Numbered from the stretch's first letter, positions 42,101 to 51,421 are shown. The stretch is DNA of 64,000 nt from Streptomyces sp. DSM 110735 (GCF_016482685.1 NZ_JACYHF010000005.1:1-64000), one strand, 5' to 3'. Made by a program: numbers and translations. Notes: generated by a model from the letters alone, not told the origin.

Positions 42101-42187
42101 CGGTGACGCGTTCCGGTCAGTTCAGTGACGTGTCTGGTCAGTTCGGTGACGCGTTCCGATCGGTTCGGTGGCGCGTTCCGGTCAGTG
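42101..42187. repeat. four tandem 21-22-bp repeats between gluA and gluB
   Basis: The unit cggtgacgcgttccggtcagtt recurs at about 42101, 42123, 42144 and 42166 with a few changes. The last copy runs into the gluA stop codon (tca at 42182-42184). The array lies in the 214-bp gap between gluA and gluB and contains no ORF. Confidence 0.75.
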
Positions 42188-42958
42188 GTGCAGGATCTTC
42201 GACAGGAAGTCCTTGGCGCGGTCGCTGCGCGGATTGCTGAAGAACTGCTCCGGCGCCGCCTGTTCGACGATGCGGCCGTCGGCCATGAAGACCACGCGGT
42301 TCGCGGCCGAGCGCGCGAAGCCCATCTCGTGGGTGACCACGATCATGGTCATGCCCTCGCGGGCCAACTGCTGCATGACCTCCAGGACCTCGTTGATCAT
42401 CTCGGGGTCCAGGGCCGAGGTGGGCTCGTCGAAGAGCATCACCTTCGGGTCCATCGCCAGCGCGCGGGCGATGGCGACCCGCTGCTGCTGACCGCCGGAC
42501 AACTGCGCGGGGTACTTGTCGGCCTGGGTGCCCACGCCGACCCGGTCGAGCAGGGCGCGGGCCTTCTCCTCGGCCTGCTTGCGGTCCGCCTTGCGGACCT
42601 TGATCTGGCCCAGCATCACGTTCTCGAGCACGGTCTTGTGCGCGAAGAGGTTGAAGGACTGGAACACCATCCCGACGTCCGCCCGCAGCCGGGCGAGCGC
42701 CCTGCCCTCCTGGGGCAGCGGCTTGCCGTCGATCGTGATCGAGCCGGAGTCGGTCGTCTCCAGGCGGTTGATGGTGCGGCACAGTGTCGACTTGCCGGAC
42801 CCGGAGGGCCCGATCACCACGACGACCTCGCCGCGGGCGATCGTCAGGTCGATGTCCTGGAGCACGTGCAACGCGCCGAAGTGCTTGTTGACGCTCTTCA
42901 GGACGACCAGGTCGTCAGTGGCGGCCGCGTCCTGCTTGGCCACCGATACTTCGGTCAT
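42182..42958 (-). CDS. gluA: glutamate ABC transporter ATP-binding protein GluA
   Basis: The 258-residue polar-amino-acid ATPase has Walker [11 protein letters not shown]-loop VFQSFNLF, signature LSGGQQQR, Walker [15 protein letters not shown] and H-loop VTHEMG. It is the first gene of gluABCD. The start at 42958 (MTEVSVAKQ) follows the usual GluA N-terminus; the longer upstream frame reads into the control region shared with gluR. Confidence 0.94.
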   Translation of the reverse strand: MTEVSVAKQDAAATDDLVVLKSVNKHFGALHVLQDIDLTIARGEVVVVIGPSGSGKSTLCRTINRLETTDSGSITIDGKPLPQEGRALARLRADVGMVFQSFNLFAHKTVLENVMLGQIKVRKADRKQAEEKARALLDRVGVGTQADKYPAQLSGGQQQRVAIARALAMDPKVMLFDEPTSALDPEMINEVLEVMQQLAREGMTMIVVTHEMGFARSAANRVVFMADGRIVEQAAPEQFFSNPRSDRAKDFLSKILHH

Positions 42959-43052
42959 CGCTCTCGGGCTCCGTCCTCCTCGGTTTCCGGTGGACCTTAG
43001 TGAGGCGCGGCGACCAGCGTCATCACATCTGAGGGGAATCTGAGCATCACGA

Positions 43053-43076
43053 TCCGATAGCAATCGGACACGTGTC
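43053..43076. promoter_or_regulatory. overlapping inverted repeats in the gluA-gluR control region
   Basis: TCCGAT-agca-ATCGGA (43053-43068) overlaps the palindrome GACACGTGTC (43067-43076). They lie about 100 bp before gluA and 177 bp before gluR. They are candidate operators for GluR, the regulator known to control gluABCD. TTGCCC (43084) and GGATAA (43108) may be the gluR promoter (18-bp spacing). Confidence 0.4.
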
Positions 43077-43252
43077 GTAGCACTTGCCCTCAGTGTGAAT
43101 ATCGGCCGGATAACGGAAGCAGCGGGCAACCCGAACGCTCTTGACGCCGTCCTGGTCCATCGGCATCACTGCCATGGTGCACGCGTGCGTGCACCGCGTG
43201 ACAACCGCACGCGAACCATGACCGTACGCACAACGAACCGGAGGGGGCCGGG

Positions 43253-43942
43253 ATGAGACTGCTGCTCGTCGAGGACGACGACCACGTCGCCGCAGCCCTG
43301 TCCGCCGTCCTCACCCGGCACGGCTTCCACATCACCCACGCGCGCAGCGGCGAGGAGGCCCTCCAGGCGCTGGTCCCCGACAGCGAGTGCTTCGGCGTGG
43401 TCCTGCTCGACCTCGGACTGCCCGACCAGGACGGATACGAGGTCTGCGGCAAGATCCGCAAGCTCACCGCCACCCCGGTCATCATGGTCACCGCCCGCTC
43501 CGACGTGCGCTCCCGCATCCACGGGCTCAACCTCGGCGCCGACGACTACGTGGTGAAGCCGTACGACACCGGCGAACTGCTCGCCCGCATCCACGCCGTC
43601 AGCCGCCGCACCGTCCAGGAGGACCCGGCGACCGGCGCCGAGAGCACCGCCCTGCTCCTTGGTCCGGTCCGCATCGAACTGCCCACCCGGCAGGTCAGCG
43701 TCGGCGGCGCGGTCGTCCAGCTCACCCGCAAGGAGTTCGACCTGCTCGCCCTGCTCGCGCAGCGGCCCGGCGTGGTGTTCCGGCGCGAGCAGATCATCAG
43801 CGAGGTCTGGCGCACCAGTTGGGAAGGCACCGGCCGCACGCTGGAGGTCCATGTGGCGTCGCTGCGCTCCAAGCTCCGGCTGCCCGCGCTGATCGAGACC
43901 GTACGGGGCGTCGGCTACCGGCTCGTCGCCCCTGCCGGATAG
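43253..43942 (+). CDS. gluR: OmpR-family response regulator GluR
   Basis: The 229-residue regulator has a receiver domain with phospho-acceptor Asp53 (VVLLDLGLPDQDG) and Lys in DDYVVKPYD, and a C-terminal winged helix (about 130-226). The latter has LTRKEFDLLALLAQRPGVVF and the VHVASLRSKL recognition helix. Synteny next to gluABCD matches S. coelicolor GluR (SCO5778), which with GluK senses glutamate and controls its uptake. GGAGG lies 8 bp before the ATG. gluK follows after 9 bp. Confidence 0.92.
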   Translation: MRLLLVEDDDHVAAALSAVLTRHGFHITHARSGEEALQALVPDSECFGVVLLDLGLPDQDGYEVCGKIRKLTATPVIMVTARSDVRSRIHGLNLGADDYVVKPYDTGELLARIHAVSRRTVQEDPATGAESTALLLGPVRIELPTRQVSVGGAVVQLTRKEFDLLALLAQRPGVVFRREQIISEVWRTSWEGTGRTLEVHVASLRSKLRLPALIETVRGVGYRLVAPAG

Positions 43943-43951
43943 CGGGCAGGG

Positions 43952-45349
43952 GTGCGCGCCCGGCTCCTGCCGCTGCTCATCGTCCTGATGGCGGCCGTCC
44001 TGCTCTCCCTCGGCGTGCCGCTCGCCGTCAGCCTGGCCGCGGCCGAGCAGCAGAAGGTGGTCGTCGACCGCATCGACGACACCGCGCGCTTCGCCGCGCT
44101 CGCCCAGTTCGTCACCGACGCGCCCCGGGGCGGTCGCGCCGCCGTGCCCGACGAGCGCCTGGAGACGCTCCAGCGCGAACTGGACAGCTACTACGACGTC
44201 TACGGCATCCGGTCCGGTGTCTTCTACCGCAGCCGTACGGCCATGGGCAGCGCCCCGGCTCACTGGCGCATACCGCGCACGGGCGAGCTGGGTGCCGCCT
44301 TCGACGAGGCGCTGCTCAGCAGGCGCAGCCACGACCCCGGTCAGGCGTGGCCATGGCAGCACAGCCGACTGGTCGTGGCCTCACCGGTCATCCGGGACGG
44401 GGACGTGGTCGCCGTCGTGGTCACCGACTCGCCCACCGACCAGATGCGGGCGCGCACCCTGCGCGGCTGGCTGCTCATCGGGGCGGGGGAGATCGCCGCG
44501 ATGCTCCTGGCCGTCGGGGCCGCGCTGCGGCTGACCGGCTGGGTGCTGCGACCCGTACGAGTCCTGGACGCCACCACCCACGACATCGCCACCGGGCGCC
44601 TGAAGTCCCGCGTGGCAGCCGCCGGAGGACCGCCCGAACTCCGGCGCCTGGCGCACTCGTTCAACGAAATGGCGGACAACGTCGAGGACGTCCTCGAACA
44701 GCAGCGCGCCTTCGTCGCCGACGCCTCCCACCAACTGCGCAACCCGCTCGCTGCCCTGCTGCTGCGCATCGAACTCCTCGCGCTCGAACTCCCCGAGGAC
44801 AACGAGGAGATCGCCTCCGTCCGCACCGAGGGCAAGCGGCTCGCCCAGGTCCTGGACGACCTCCTCGACCTGGCGCTCGCCGAGCACGCCGAGGCGGACC
44901 TCCGGCTGACCGACATCGGCGCGCTGGCCGAGGAGCGGGTCGCGTCCTGGACCCCGACCGCCCGCGCCAAGGGGGTACGGCTGACCGGCGACTGCCCGCC
45001 CACGACCGCCTGGACCGACCCGATCGCCCTCTCCAGCGCGCTGGACGCGGTGATCGACAACGCTGTGAAGTTCACCCCCGAGGACGGCGAGGTGCGGGTC
45101 ACCGTCTCCTCCCGAGGCGACCTCTCCACCGTCGTCGTCACCGACACCGGACCCGGCCTCACCGAGGACGAACTCGCCCGCGTGGGCGACCGCTTCTGGC
45201 GCAGTGGCCGTCACCAGAACGTCAAGGGCTCCGGTCTCGGTCTCTCCATCAGCCGCGCCCTGCTGGCGGCGGCGGGCGGCGGCATCGGCTACGGGCACCA
45301 CGAGCCGGGAGGTCTGCGGGTGACGGTCACGGTGGCGCGGAACCGTTGA
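43952..45349 (+). CDS. gluK: sensor histidine kinase GluK
   Basis: The 465-residue membrane kinase has membrane segments at about 8-28 and 168-190 that flank an extracellular sensor domain, then a HAMP domain, an H-box ASHQLRNPLAALL with His260, N-box ALDAVIDNAVKFTPEDGEV and G-boxes VTDTGPGL and GSGLGLSIS. It is the partner of GluR and expected to sense extracellular glutamate. The start is GTG at 43952, 9 bp after gluR. Confidence 0.92.
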   Translation: MRARLLPLLIVLMAAVLLSLGVPLAVSLAAAEQQKVVVDRIDDTARFAALAQFVTDAPRGGRAAVPDERLETLQRELDSYYDVYGIRSGVFYRSRTAMGSAPAHWRIPRTGELGAAFDEALLSRRSHDPGQAWPWQHSRLVVASPVIRDGDVVAVVVTDSPTDQMRARTLRGWLLIGAGEIAAMLLAVGAALRLTGWVLRPVRVLDATTHDIATGRLKSRVAAAGGPPELRRLAHSFNEMADNVEDVLEQQRAFVADASHQLRNPLAALLLRIELLALELPEDNEEIASVRTEGKRLAQVLDDLLDLALAEHAEADLRLTDIGALAEERVASWTPTARAKGVRLTGDCPPTTAWTDPIALSSALDAVIDNAVKFTPEDGEVRVTVSSRGDLSTVVVTDTGPGLTEDELARVGDRFWRSGRHQNVKGSGLGLSISRALLAAAGGGIGYGHHEPGGLRVTVTVARNR

Positions 45350-45440
45350 GCGGCGCAGCGCTGCCGGAGGGACGCCGGGGCGTTGCCTCAGTCCCGTCAG
45401 GTCTTGGCGGAACCTCCTTTGTCACTCGCCGCCGAGCCCG

Positions 45441-46439
45441 TCAGGGCTTGACGGACCGGTAGTAGCGCCGCGCCCCCTCGTGCAGGGCCAGCGGGTCGGT
45501 GTAGATGGCGGTGCGCAGGTCGACCAACTGCGCGGAGTGCACGCGTTCCCCGATGCGGTCACGGCTCTTGATCACCGTACGGGTCACCCACTCGGTGAGC
45601 CGGGGATCCATGTCCTTGCGGGTCACCAGCAGGTTGGACACCGCGATCGTGGCCACCGTGGCGCCCCGCTGCACCGACGGGTACGCCGACTCCGGCATGT
45701 TGGTCGTCCGGTAGTAGCGCGACGCCTCCCCCTCGCTGTGCAGCTTGCCGACGAGCTTGCCGTCGATGGGCACGAACCGGAACGCCCACTTCTTCGCGAG
45801 CCCCGACAGCCCCTTCGTCGGCAGACCGCCCGACCAGAAGAAGGCGTCCACCGTGCCGTCCCGCAGCAGGTCCGGTCCGTTGTCTATCCCGGCGGACACC
45901 GGGGTGATGTCCTTGTGCGGGTCGATGCCGGCGGCGCGCAGCACGCGCTCGGCTATCAACTGGACCCCGGAGTCCTTCAGCCCCGTGGCCACCCGCTTGT
46001 GCCGCAGGTCCGCCACACTGGTGATCTTGGAATCGTCGGCCACGACGAGCTGGACGTAGTCGTCGTAGAGCCGGGCCACTCCGCGCAGTTGGTCCGCCTT
46101 CGCAGGGTTCTTCAGCTCGTAGGACTGCACGGCGTCGGCGGCGGCGATGGTGAAGTCCGCCTCGCCGTCCGCCACCCGGCGGACGTTCTCCTGCGAACCG
46201 GCGCTGCTCCGCAGCTCCACCCTCAGCCCGGGCATGTCCTTGGCCAGCGCGCTGCGCAGATGTTCCCCGTACTCCTCGTACACCCCCCGGGAGGTGCCCG
46301 TGCTGAAGACGACCTTGCCGGTGGGCGGTTCGTCACCGAGGGGCAGCAGCCACCACGCCAGGAGCCCGAGGACCACGACTCCGACGGCCGTGCCCCACAG
46401 GACGGGCCGCCGGCCGGGCACGGGGAACGTTGTGGACAT
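45441..46439 (-). CDS. TAXI-family TRAP transporter solute-binding protein
   Basis: The 332-residue protein has an N-terminal membrane anchor (about 14-33) and the TAXI fold: VVFSTGTSRGVYEEYGEHL, SAGSQENVRRVADGEADFTI, and RHKRVATGLKDSGVQLIAERVL. TAXI proteins feed TRAP transporters, and some bind glutamate. No TRAP permease gene is adjacent. It converges on gluK (91 bp between the stops). ATG at 46439 gives the anchor and no upstream extension. Confidence 0.85.
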   Translation of the reverse strand: MSTTFPVPGRRPVLWGTAVGVVVLGLLAWWLLPLGDEPPTGKVVFSTGTSRGVYEEYGEHLRSALAKDMPGLRVELRSSAGSQENVRRVADGEADFTIAAADAVQSYELKNPAKADQLRGVARLYDDYVQLVVADDSKITSVADLRHKRVATGLKDSGVQLIAERVLRAAGIDPHKDITPVSAGIDNGPDLLRDGTVDAFFWSGGLPTKGLSGLAKKWAFRFVPIDGKLVGKLHSEGEASRYYRTTNMPESAYPSVQRGATVATIAVSNLLVTRKDMDPRLTEWVTRTVIKSRDRIGERVHSAQLVDLRTAIYTDPLALHEGARRYYRSVKP

Positions 46440-46571
46440 GCCGCCGATCCTGCCAGCCCGGACGGCGGCCTCGCCAGAGCCCTGGGAGCACCTGTGGACA
46501 ACTCCACGGGACCGCTCCGGAGGCCCTGTGGACAACTTCGGGCGCTGTCGGTGGCGGCTAGAGTCGCCCGC

Positions 46572-46976
46572 ATGAGCACCTCTCCCGCCCGCCTCGTCCG
46601 CGAGTTCCACCACGCCTTCGGCCTCGACGCCCGCGAGACCCCCACCGAGGTCTCCCCGCAACTGGCCGCACACCGTGGAGAACTGCTCGCGGAAGAGGCG
46701 GCCGAGGTGGCGGAGGTCTCGGTCGAGGGCCCGCTGGACCACCTCGCGCAGGAACTGGCGGACGTGGTCTACGTCGCCTACGGCACCGCACTGGTCCACG
46801 GCATCGACCTCGACGAGGTCATCGCCGAGATCCACCGCGCCAACATGAGCAAGCTCGGCCCCGAAGGACAGGTCCTCCGCCGCGAGGACGGCAAGGTTCT
46901 CAAGGGCACCCACTACCGCGCCCCGGACGTCTCGGCGGTGCTGCGCCGCCAGGGGTGGACGCCCGAGGGCGCCTGA
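46572..46976 (+). CDS. MazG-like nucleotide pyrophosphohydrolase
   Basis: The 134-residue all-alpha NTP pyrophosphohydrolase has the metal-binding EExxE-12-ExxD pattern in LLAEEAAEVAEVS and LAQELADVVYVAYGTAL. Such enzymes hydrolyse non-canonical or excess NTPs. The C-terminal ANMSKLGPEGQVLRREDGKV segment matches the HisE/MazG-like group found in Streptomyces. It precedes miaB by 57 bp. Confidence 0.85.
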   Translation: MSTSPARLVREFHHAFGLDARETPTEVSPQLAAHRGELLAEEAAEVAEVSVEGPLDHLAQELADVVYVAYGTALVHGIDLDEVIAEIHRANMSKLGPEGQVLRREDGKVLKGTHYRAPDVSAVLRRQGWTPEGA

Positions 46977-47033
46977 CGCGGGCCCGTGCGAGCACTGCGA
47001 TGGCGGCCCTCGCGGAGCGCCTACCCTTGATGC

Positions 47034-48560
47034 ATGACCAGCAGCAGCGACCGGAGCCCCGTGGTGGACGTTCAATCATCGAAGACGTATGAAATCCGCA
47101 CCTACGGGTGTCAGATGAACGTCCACGACTCCGAGCGGCTGTCCGGCCTGCTCGAGGACGCCGGGTACGTGCGGGCGCCCGAGGGGGCCGACGGCGATGC
47201 CGACGTGGTCGTCTTCAACACGTGCGCGGTGCGTGAGAACGCCGACAACCGGCTGTACGGCAACCTCGGCCGGCTCGCGCCGCGCAAGGCGTCGCGGCCC
47301 GGGATGCAGATCGCGGTCGGCGGGTGCCTCGCGCAGAAGGACCGCGACACCATCGTGAAGCGGGCACCGTGGGTCGACGTCGTCTTCGGTACGCACAACA
47401 TCGGCAAGCTGCCCGTGCTGCTGGAGCGCGCCCGCGTCCAGGAGGAGGCGCAGGTCGAGATCGCGGAGTCGCTGGAGGCGTTCCCCTCCACGCTGCCGAC
47501 CCGGCGCGAGAGCGCGTACGCGGCATGGGTGTCGATCTCCGTCGGCTGCAACAACACCTGCACCTTCTGCATCGTCCCGGCGCTGCGCGGCAAGGAGAAG
47601 GACCGCAGGACCGGAGACATCCTCGCCGAGATCGAGGCGCTGGTCGCCGAGGGCGTCAGCGAGATCACGCTGCTCGGGCAGAACGTCAACGCCTACGGCT
47701 CCGACATCGGTGACCGCGAGGCGTTCAGCAAGCTGCTGCGCGCCTGCGGCAGCGTCGAGGGTCTGGAGCGCGTCCGCTTCACCTCCCCGCACCCCCGCGA
47801 CTTCACCGACGACGTGATCGCCGCCATGGCCGAGACGCCGAACGTGATGCCGCAGCTCCACATGCCGCTGCAGTCCGGCTCGGACACGGTGCTCAAGGCC
47901 ATGCGCCGCTCCTACCGCCAGGAGCGCTACCTCGGGATCATCGAGAAGGTCCGCGCCGCCATCCCGCACGCCGCCATCACCACCGACATCATCGTGGGCT
48001 TCCCCGGCGAGACCGAGGAGGACTTCGAGGAGACGCTGCACGTCGTGCGCGAGGCCCGCTTCACGCAGGCGTTCACCTTCCAGTACTCCAAGCGGCCCGG
48101 CACCCCGGCCGCGACCATGGAGGACCAGATCCCCAAGGAGGTCGTGCAGGCGCGCTACGAGCGTCTTGTCGCCCTCCAGGAGGAGATCTCCTGGGAGGAG
48201 AACAAGAAGCAGGTCGGCCGCACCCTGGAGCTGATGGTCGCGGAGGGCGAGGGACGCAAGGACGGCGCCACCCACCGGCTGTCCGGCCGCGCCCCCGACA
48301 ACCGCCTGGTCCACTTCACCAAGCCGGACGAGGAGGTCCGCCCCGGCGACATGGTCACCGTCGAGGTCACCTACGCCGCCCCGCACCACCTCCTCGCCGA
48401 GGGCCCCGTCCTCGCCGTGCGCCGCACGCGCGCGGGCGACGCCTGGGAGAAGCGCAACGCCGCCGAGACCGCCCAGCAGCCCGGCGTGATGCTCGGTCTG
48501 CCCAAGATCGGTGTCCCCGAGCCGCTTCCGGTCGCGGCGGGCGGCTGCGGCTGCGACTGA
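47034..48560 (+). CDS. miaB: tRNA-2-methylthio-N6-dimethylallyladenosine synthase MiaB
   Basis: A radical-SAM methylthiotransferase that modifies i6A37 of tRNAs reading UNN codons, after MiaA. The 508-residue protein has N-terminal cluster cysteines in [17 protein letters not shown] and GGCLAQKD, the radical-SAM motif CNNTCTFC with Cys172, Cys176 and Cys179, and the C-terminal TRAM domain. It ends with a Gly/Cys tail (GGCGCD). miaA lies two genes downstream at 49871. Confidence 0.96.
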   Translation: MTSSSDRSPVVDVQSSKTYEIRTYGCQMNVHDSERLSGLLEDAGYVRAPEGADGDADVVVFNTCAVRENADNRLYGNLGRLAPRKASRPGMQIAVGGCLAQKDRDTIVKRAPWVDVVFGTHNIGKLPVLLERARVQEEAQVEIAESLEAFPSTLPTRRESAYAAWVSISVGCNNTCTFCIVPALRGKEKDRRTGDILAEIEALVAEGVSEITLLGQNVNAYGSDIGDREAFSKLLRACGSVEGLERVRFTSPHPRDFTDDVIAAMAETPNVMPQLHMPLQSGSDTVLKAMRRSYRQERYLGIIEKVRAAIPHAAITTDIIVGFPGETEEDFEETLHVVREARFTQAFTFQYSKRPGTPAATMEDQIPKEVVQARYERLVALQEEISWEENKKQVGRTLELMVAEGEGRKDGATHRLSGRAPDNRLVHFTKPDEEVRPGDMVTVEVTYAAPHHLLAEGPVLAVRRTRAGDAWEKRNAAETAQQPGVMLGLPKIGVPEPLPVAAGGCGCD

Positions 48561-48610
48561 CCCGGACCTGACGCGCCCGGGCGCCTGACCCCAGGCGCCC
48601 CGCCGACACG

Positions 48611-48650
48611 CGGTGGCCCCGGCCCGGACACCCCCGGACCGGGGCCACCG
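48611..48650 (+). terminator. miaB terminator
   Basis: A 17-bp stem with one mismatch (cggtggccccggcccgg/ccggaccggggccaccg) has a 6-nt loop and starts about 50 bp after the miaB stop. A smaller stem (ggcgcctg/caggcgcc) precedes it at 48580-48599. Confidence 0.75.
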
Positions 48651-48702
48651 GCACACCCCGGCCATGACGGATTCGCCCGCGTCCGGGGTTACGCTGCCGA
48701 TC

Positions 48703-49413
48703 ATGCTTGTCGCAGCCGCCGTCTGCCCCTGCCCGCCCCTGCTCGTCCCCGAGGTCGCCTCGGACGCCGCACCCGAACTGGACGCCGCGCGCGCCGCCTG
48801 CGCGGACGCGCTGGGCGTCCTCGCCGCCGCCCGCCCGGACCGGCTGATGATCGTCGGTCCCGACGACCGCGGCGGGCTCTACGCGCAGGGCACGCCGGGT
48901 TCCTTCCGCGGCTTCGGCGTCGACCTGGCCGTACGGCTCGGTCCCGACGCGGACGCCGCACCCACCGACCCCGAGCTGCCGTACTCGCTCGCCGTTGCCG
49001 CCTGGCTGCTGGAGCGCTGCGGCTGGGCCGAGTCCCCGGTCGAGGGCGTCGGCGTACAGGACACCCTCACGCCCGAGCGGTGCGCCGCGCTGGGCCGCGT
49101 GATCGGCGCCGAGGACGGCCGGACGGCCCTGCTGGTGATGGGCGACGGCAGCGCCCGCCGCACGGTGAAGGCGCCCGGCTACCTCGACGAGCGCGCCGCC
49201 CCCTTCGACGCGCAGGCCGCCCGCGCCCTCGCGGCGGCCGACCCGGCGGCCCTCACCGCCCTGGACGCCGGGCTCGCCCGCGAACTGAAGGCTTCCGGCC
49301 GTGCCCCCTGGCAGGTCCTCGCCGGAGCGGCCGACGGCGCGGACCTCGGGGGCACCCTGCTGTACGACGACGCCCCCTACGGCGTCGGGTACCTGGTCGC
49401 CTCCTGGAGCTAG
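48703..49413 (+). CDS. LigB-like (class III extradiol dioxygenase superfamily) protein
   Basis: The 236-residue protein has the general fold pattern of class III extradiol dioxygenase B subunits. The start MLVAAAVCPCPPLLVPE corresponds to the usual HPPLLVPE metal-site segment, with Cys in place of His. GDGSARRT and YLDERAAPFDAQAARALA are conserved-type blocks. It lies between miaB and miaA, as does Rv2728c in mycobacteria. The function is unknown; loss of the metal ligand argues against dioxygenase activity. Confidence 0.83.
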   Translation: MLVAAAVCPCPPLLVPEVASDAAPELDAARAACADALGVLAAARPDRLMIVGPDDRGGLYAQGTPGSFRGFGVDLAVRLGPDADAAPTDPELPYSLAVAAWLLERCGWAESPVEGVGVQDTLTPERCAALGRVIGAEDGRTALLVMGDGSARRTVKAPGYLDERAAPFDAQAARALAAADPAALTALDAGLARELKASGRAPWQVLAGAADGADLGGTLLYDDAPYGVGYLVASWS

Positions 49414-49440
49414 GGCCGGACAGGCTCTAATGCCGGGTCG

Positions 49441-49698
49441 TCAGGGCTTCGGAGGGGTCTGGGCGCCGCCCTCGCCCGGCTTCTGCTCGTCCTGCCGCCC
49501 GAGCCGCTCCACGGCCTCCTTCGCCTTGTCCGTACCGGTGTGGATCTTGTCGCTGTACTTTCCCTTGGTCCGCTCGTCGACGAGGTGGGCGGCCTTGTCG
49601 ATCCCGTCCTGCACCTTGTCGCCGTGCTCGCGGGCGAGGTCCGCCGCCTTCTCCTTGGCCGTGTCGAGACCGGCCTTCACGTTGTCGAACAGACCCAT
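49441..49698 (-). CDS. antitoxin MT0933/Rv0909-like protein
   Basis: The 85-residue highly charged protein (MGLFDNVKAGLDTAKEKAAD) matches the Rv0909-type antitoxin family. In M. tuberculosis the partner toxin is Rv0910, a polyketide-cyclase-like protein. No such partner is adjacent here. The ATG at 49698 has GGAAGGTGG 4-6 bp upstream. Lys/Asp-rich helices and a Pro-rich end are visible. Streptomyces has several such orphan copies; the antitoxin function is an inference. Confidence 0.8.
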   Translation of the reverse strand: MGLFDNVKAGLDTAKEKAADLAREHGDKVQDGIDKAAHLVDERTKGKYSDKIHTGTDKAKEAVERLGRQDEQKPGEGGAQTPPKP

Positions 49699-49870
49699 GA
49701 TCCACCTTCCGAAAACACCCAATTGCGCGTGATGCGCCTGCTTGCGGGGGAACGTTTACCCGTGCTCACCGCGTGTCACACCCCGCATCCACTCGGGACT
49801 CGCATCCCACCCGCCGCCCTCGAAGCGTCACGCGTGAGAGGCCAGGCCCAGGGTTTGCGAAACTGGTGCG

Positions 49871-50809
49871 GTGAGCAGTGCACCCCGCGCCCCCCGTGTC
49901 ATCGCCGTCGTCGGACCCACCGCGGCCGGAAAATCCGATCTCGGCGTCTTCCTGGCCCAGCAGTTGGGCGGCGAGGTCATCAACGCCGACTCCATGCAGC
50001 TCTACCGGGGCATGGACATCGGCACCGCCAAGCTGACCGAGGAGGAGCGCGGCGGCGTACCGCACCACCTCATGGACATCTGGGACGTGACGGTCACCGC
50101 CTCCGTCGCCGAGTACCAGAAGCTCGCCCGCGCGCGGATCGACGCGCTGCTCGCCGAGGGCCGCTGGCCCGTCCTGGTCGGCGGCTCGGGTCTCTATGTG
50201 CGCGGCGCCATCGACAACCTGGAGTTCCCCGGCACCGACCCCGAGGTCAGGGCCCGCCTGGAGGAGGAGCTGACCCTGCGCGGACCCGGCGCCCTGCACG
50301 CGCGCCTGGCCGCCGCCGACCCCGACGCCGCCCGCGCCATCCTGCCCGGCAACGGCCGCCGCATCGTCCGCGCGCTGGAGGTGATCGAGATCACCGGCAA
50401 GCCCTTCACGGCCAACCTCCCCGGCCACGACTCGATCTACGACACCGTTCAGATCGGCGTCGACGTCGCCCGCCCCGAGCTGGACGAGCGCATCGCGCGC
50501 CGTGTCGACGTCATGTGGGAGGCAGGGCTCGTGGACGAGGTGCGCGCGCTGGAGGCGCGGGGGCTGCGCGAGGGCCGTACGGCGTCCCGGGCGCTCGGTT
50601 ACCAGCAGCTTCTGTCGGCGCTGAGCGGGGAGTGCACCGAGGACGAGGCGCGCGCCGAGACCGTGCGCGCCACCAAACGCTTCGCGCGCCGCCAGGACAC
50701 CTGGTTCCGCCGCGATCCCCGGGTGGAGTGGCTGAGCGGCGCGGCGGCGGACCGCGGGGAACTCCCTGAGCGGGCGCTCGCCCTGGTCGAACGACCGGTT
50801 ACAGCCTGA
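49871..50809 (+). CDS. miaA: tRNA dimethylallyltransferase MiaA
   Basis: MiaA transfers the dimethylallyl group to A37 of tRNAs, producing the substrate of MiaB. The 312-residue protein has the P-loop GPTAAGKSDL (about 15-24), the INADSMQLYRGMDIGTAK block, VGGSGLYVRG and the C-terminal RFARRQDTWFRRDPRVEWL. The GTG start at 49871 agrees with the family N-terminus. The upstream gap contains no gene. Confidence 0.95.
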   Translation: MSSAPRAPRVIAVVGPTAAGKSDLGVFLAQQLGGEVINADSMQLYRGMDIGTAKLTEEERGGVPHHLMDIWDVTVTASVAEYQKLARARIDALLAEGRWPVLVGGSGLYVRGAIDNLEFPGTDPEVRARLEEELTLRGPGALHARLAAADPDAARAILPGNGRRIVRALEVIEITGKPFTANLPGHDSIYDTVQIGVDVARPELDERIARRVDVMWEAGLVDEVRALEARGLREGRTASRALGYQQLLSALSGECTEDEARAETVRATKRFARRQDTWFRRDPRVEWLSGAAADRGELPERALALVERPVTA

Positions 50810-50911
50810 TCACGTCATGGCATCGGGATGCGCCGCCGGTCAACGCGGCCATCGGCGCCGTGCCATCATCGAGCTTCGATCGACCAGTGGAAGTCCTAGT
50901 TGGGAGGGCGC

Positions 50912-51421
50912 GTGGCGATGGAGGCCGGCCCTCGTGACACCGCACCAGGCACCGAGCACGTCACCACCGACGGTGACGGGCCGGACCGGGGCGAGGACCG
51001 TCTGACCGACGACGGACCCGAGGACGTGGCGGGCGGCGTGACCGCCGACGGACCCACGCCCGAGGAGATGTACGCGAGCGGTCCGGAGGTCGAGGTCGAG
51101 CTGCGGCCGCAGCGGCGGCTGCGCATCTGGCAACTGGCGCCCATCGTCGGCCTGGCCGCGGTCGGCTCCCTGATGTTCGCCTTCCCGCTCGCCTTCGACT
51201 TCGGCGACAGCGGCGCGGTGATCGCCATGCTGGGTCTGCTGATCTGCTCGTGCGCGGCAGGCTGGGGCATGATGGCCGCCCGCCGCGTCGGCTACACCTG
51301 GCCGGGTCTGCCCGCGCGCGGCTCCGGCCACCGCCCGGACTGGCGGGTCGTGCTCGCCTACGCGCTCGTGGTCGCGGTCGTCGCCGTCCTCGCCGTGTGG
51401 CGGGTGGCCCGGCTGCGCTGA
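50912..51421 (+). CDS. membrane protein of unknown function between miaA and dapF
   Basis: The 169-residue protein has an acidic, Gly/Asp-rich N-terminal half (about 1-60) and three membrane segments (about 70-92, 98-122 and 145-165). I do not recognise a family. GGGAGG precedes the start; GTG 50912 (spacing 4 bp) or ATG 50918 (10 bp) could be used. The position between miaA and dapF is conserved in Streptomyces (SCO5792). Confidence 0.78.
   Translation: MAMEAGPRDTAPGTEHVTTDGDGPDRGEDRLTDDGPEDVAGGVTADGPTPEEMYASGPEVEVELRPQRRLRIWQLAPIVGLAAVGSLMFAFPLAFDFGDSGAVIAMLGLLICSCAAGWGMMAARRVGYTWPGLPARGSGHRPDWRVVLAYALVVAVVAVLAVWRVARLR

Noticed and set aside
42101..42187. CRISPR-like direct repeats
   Set aside because: The repeats are head to tail with a 21-22-bp period and no spacers.
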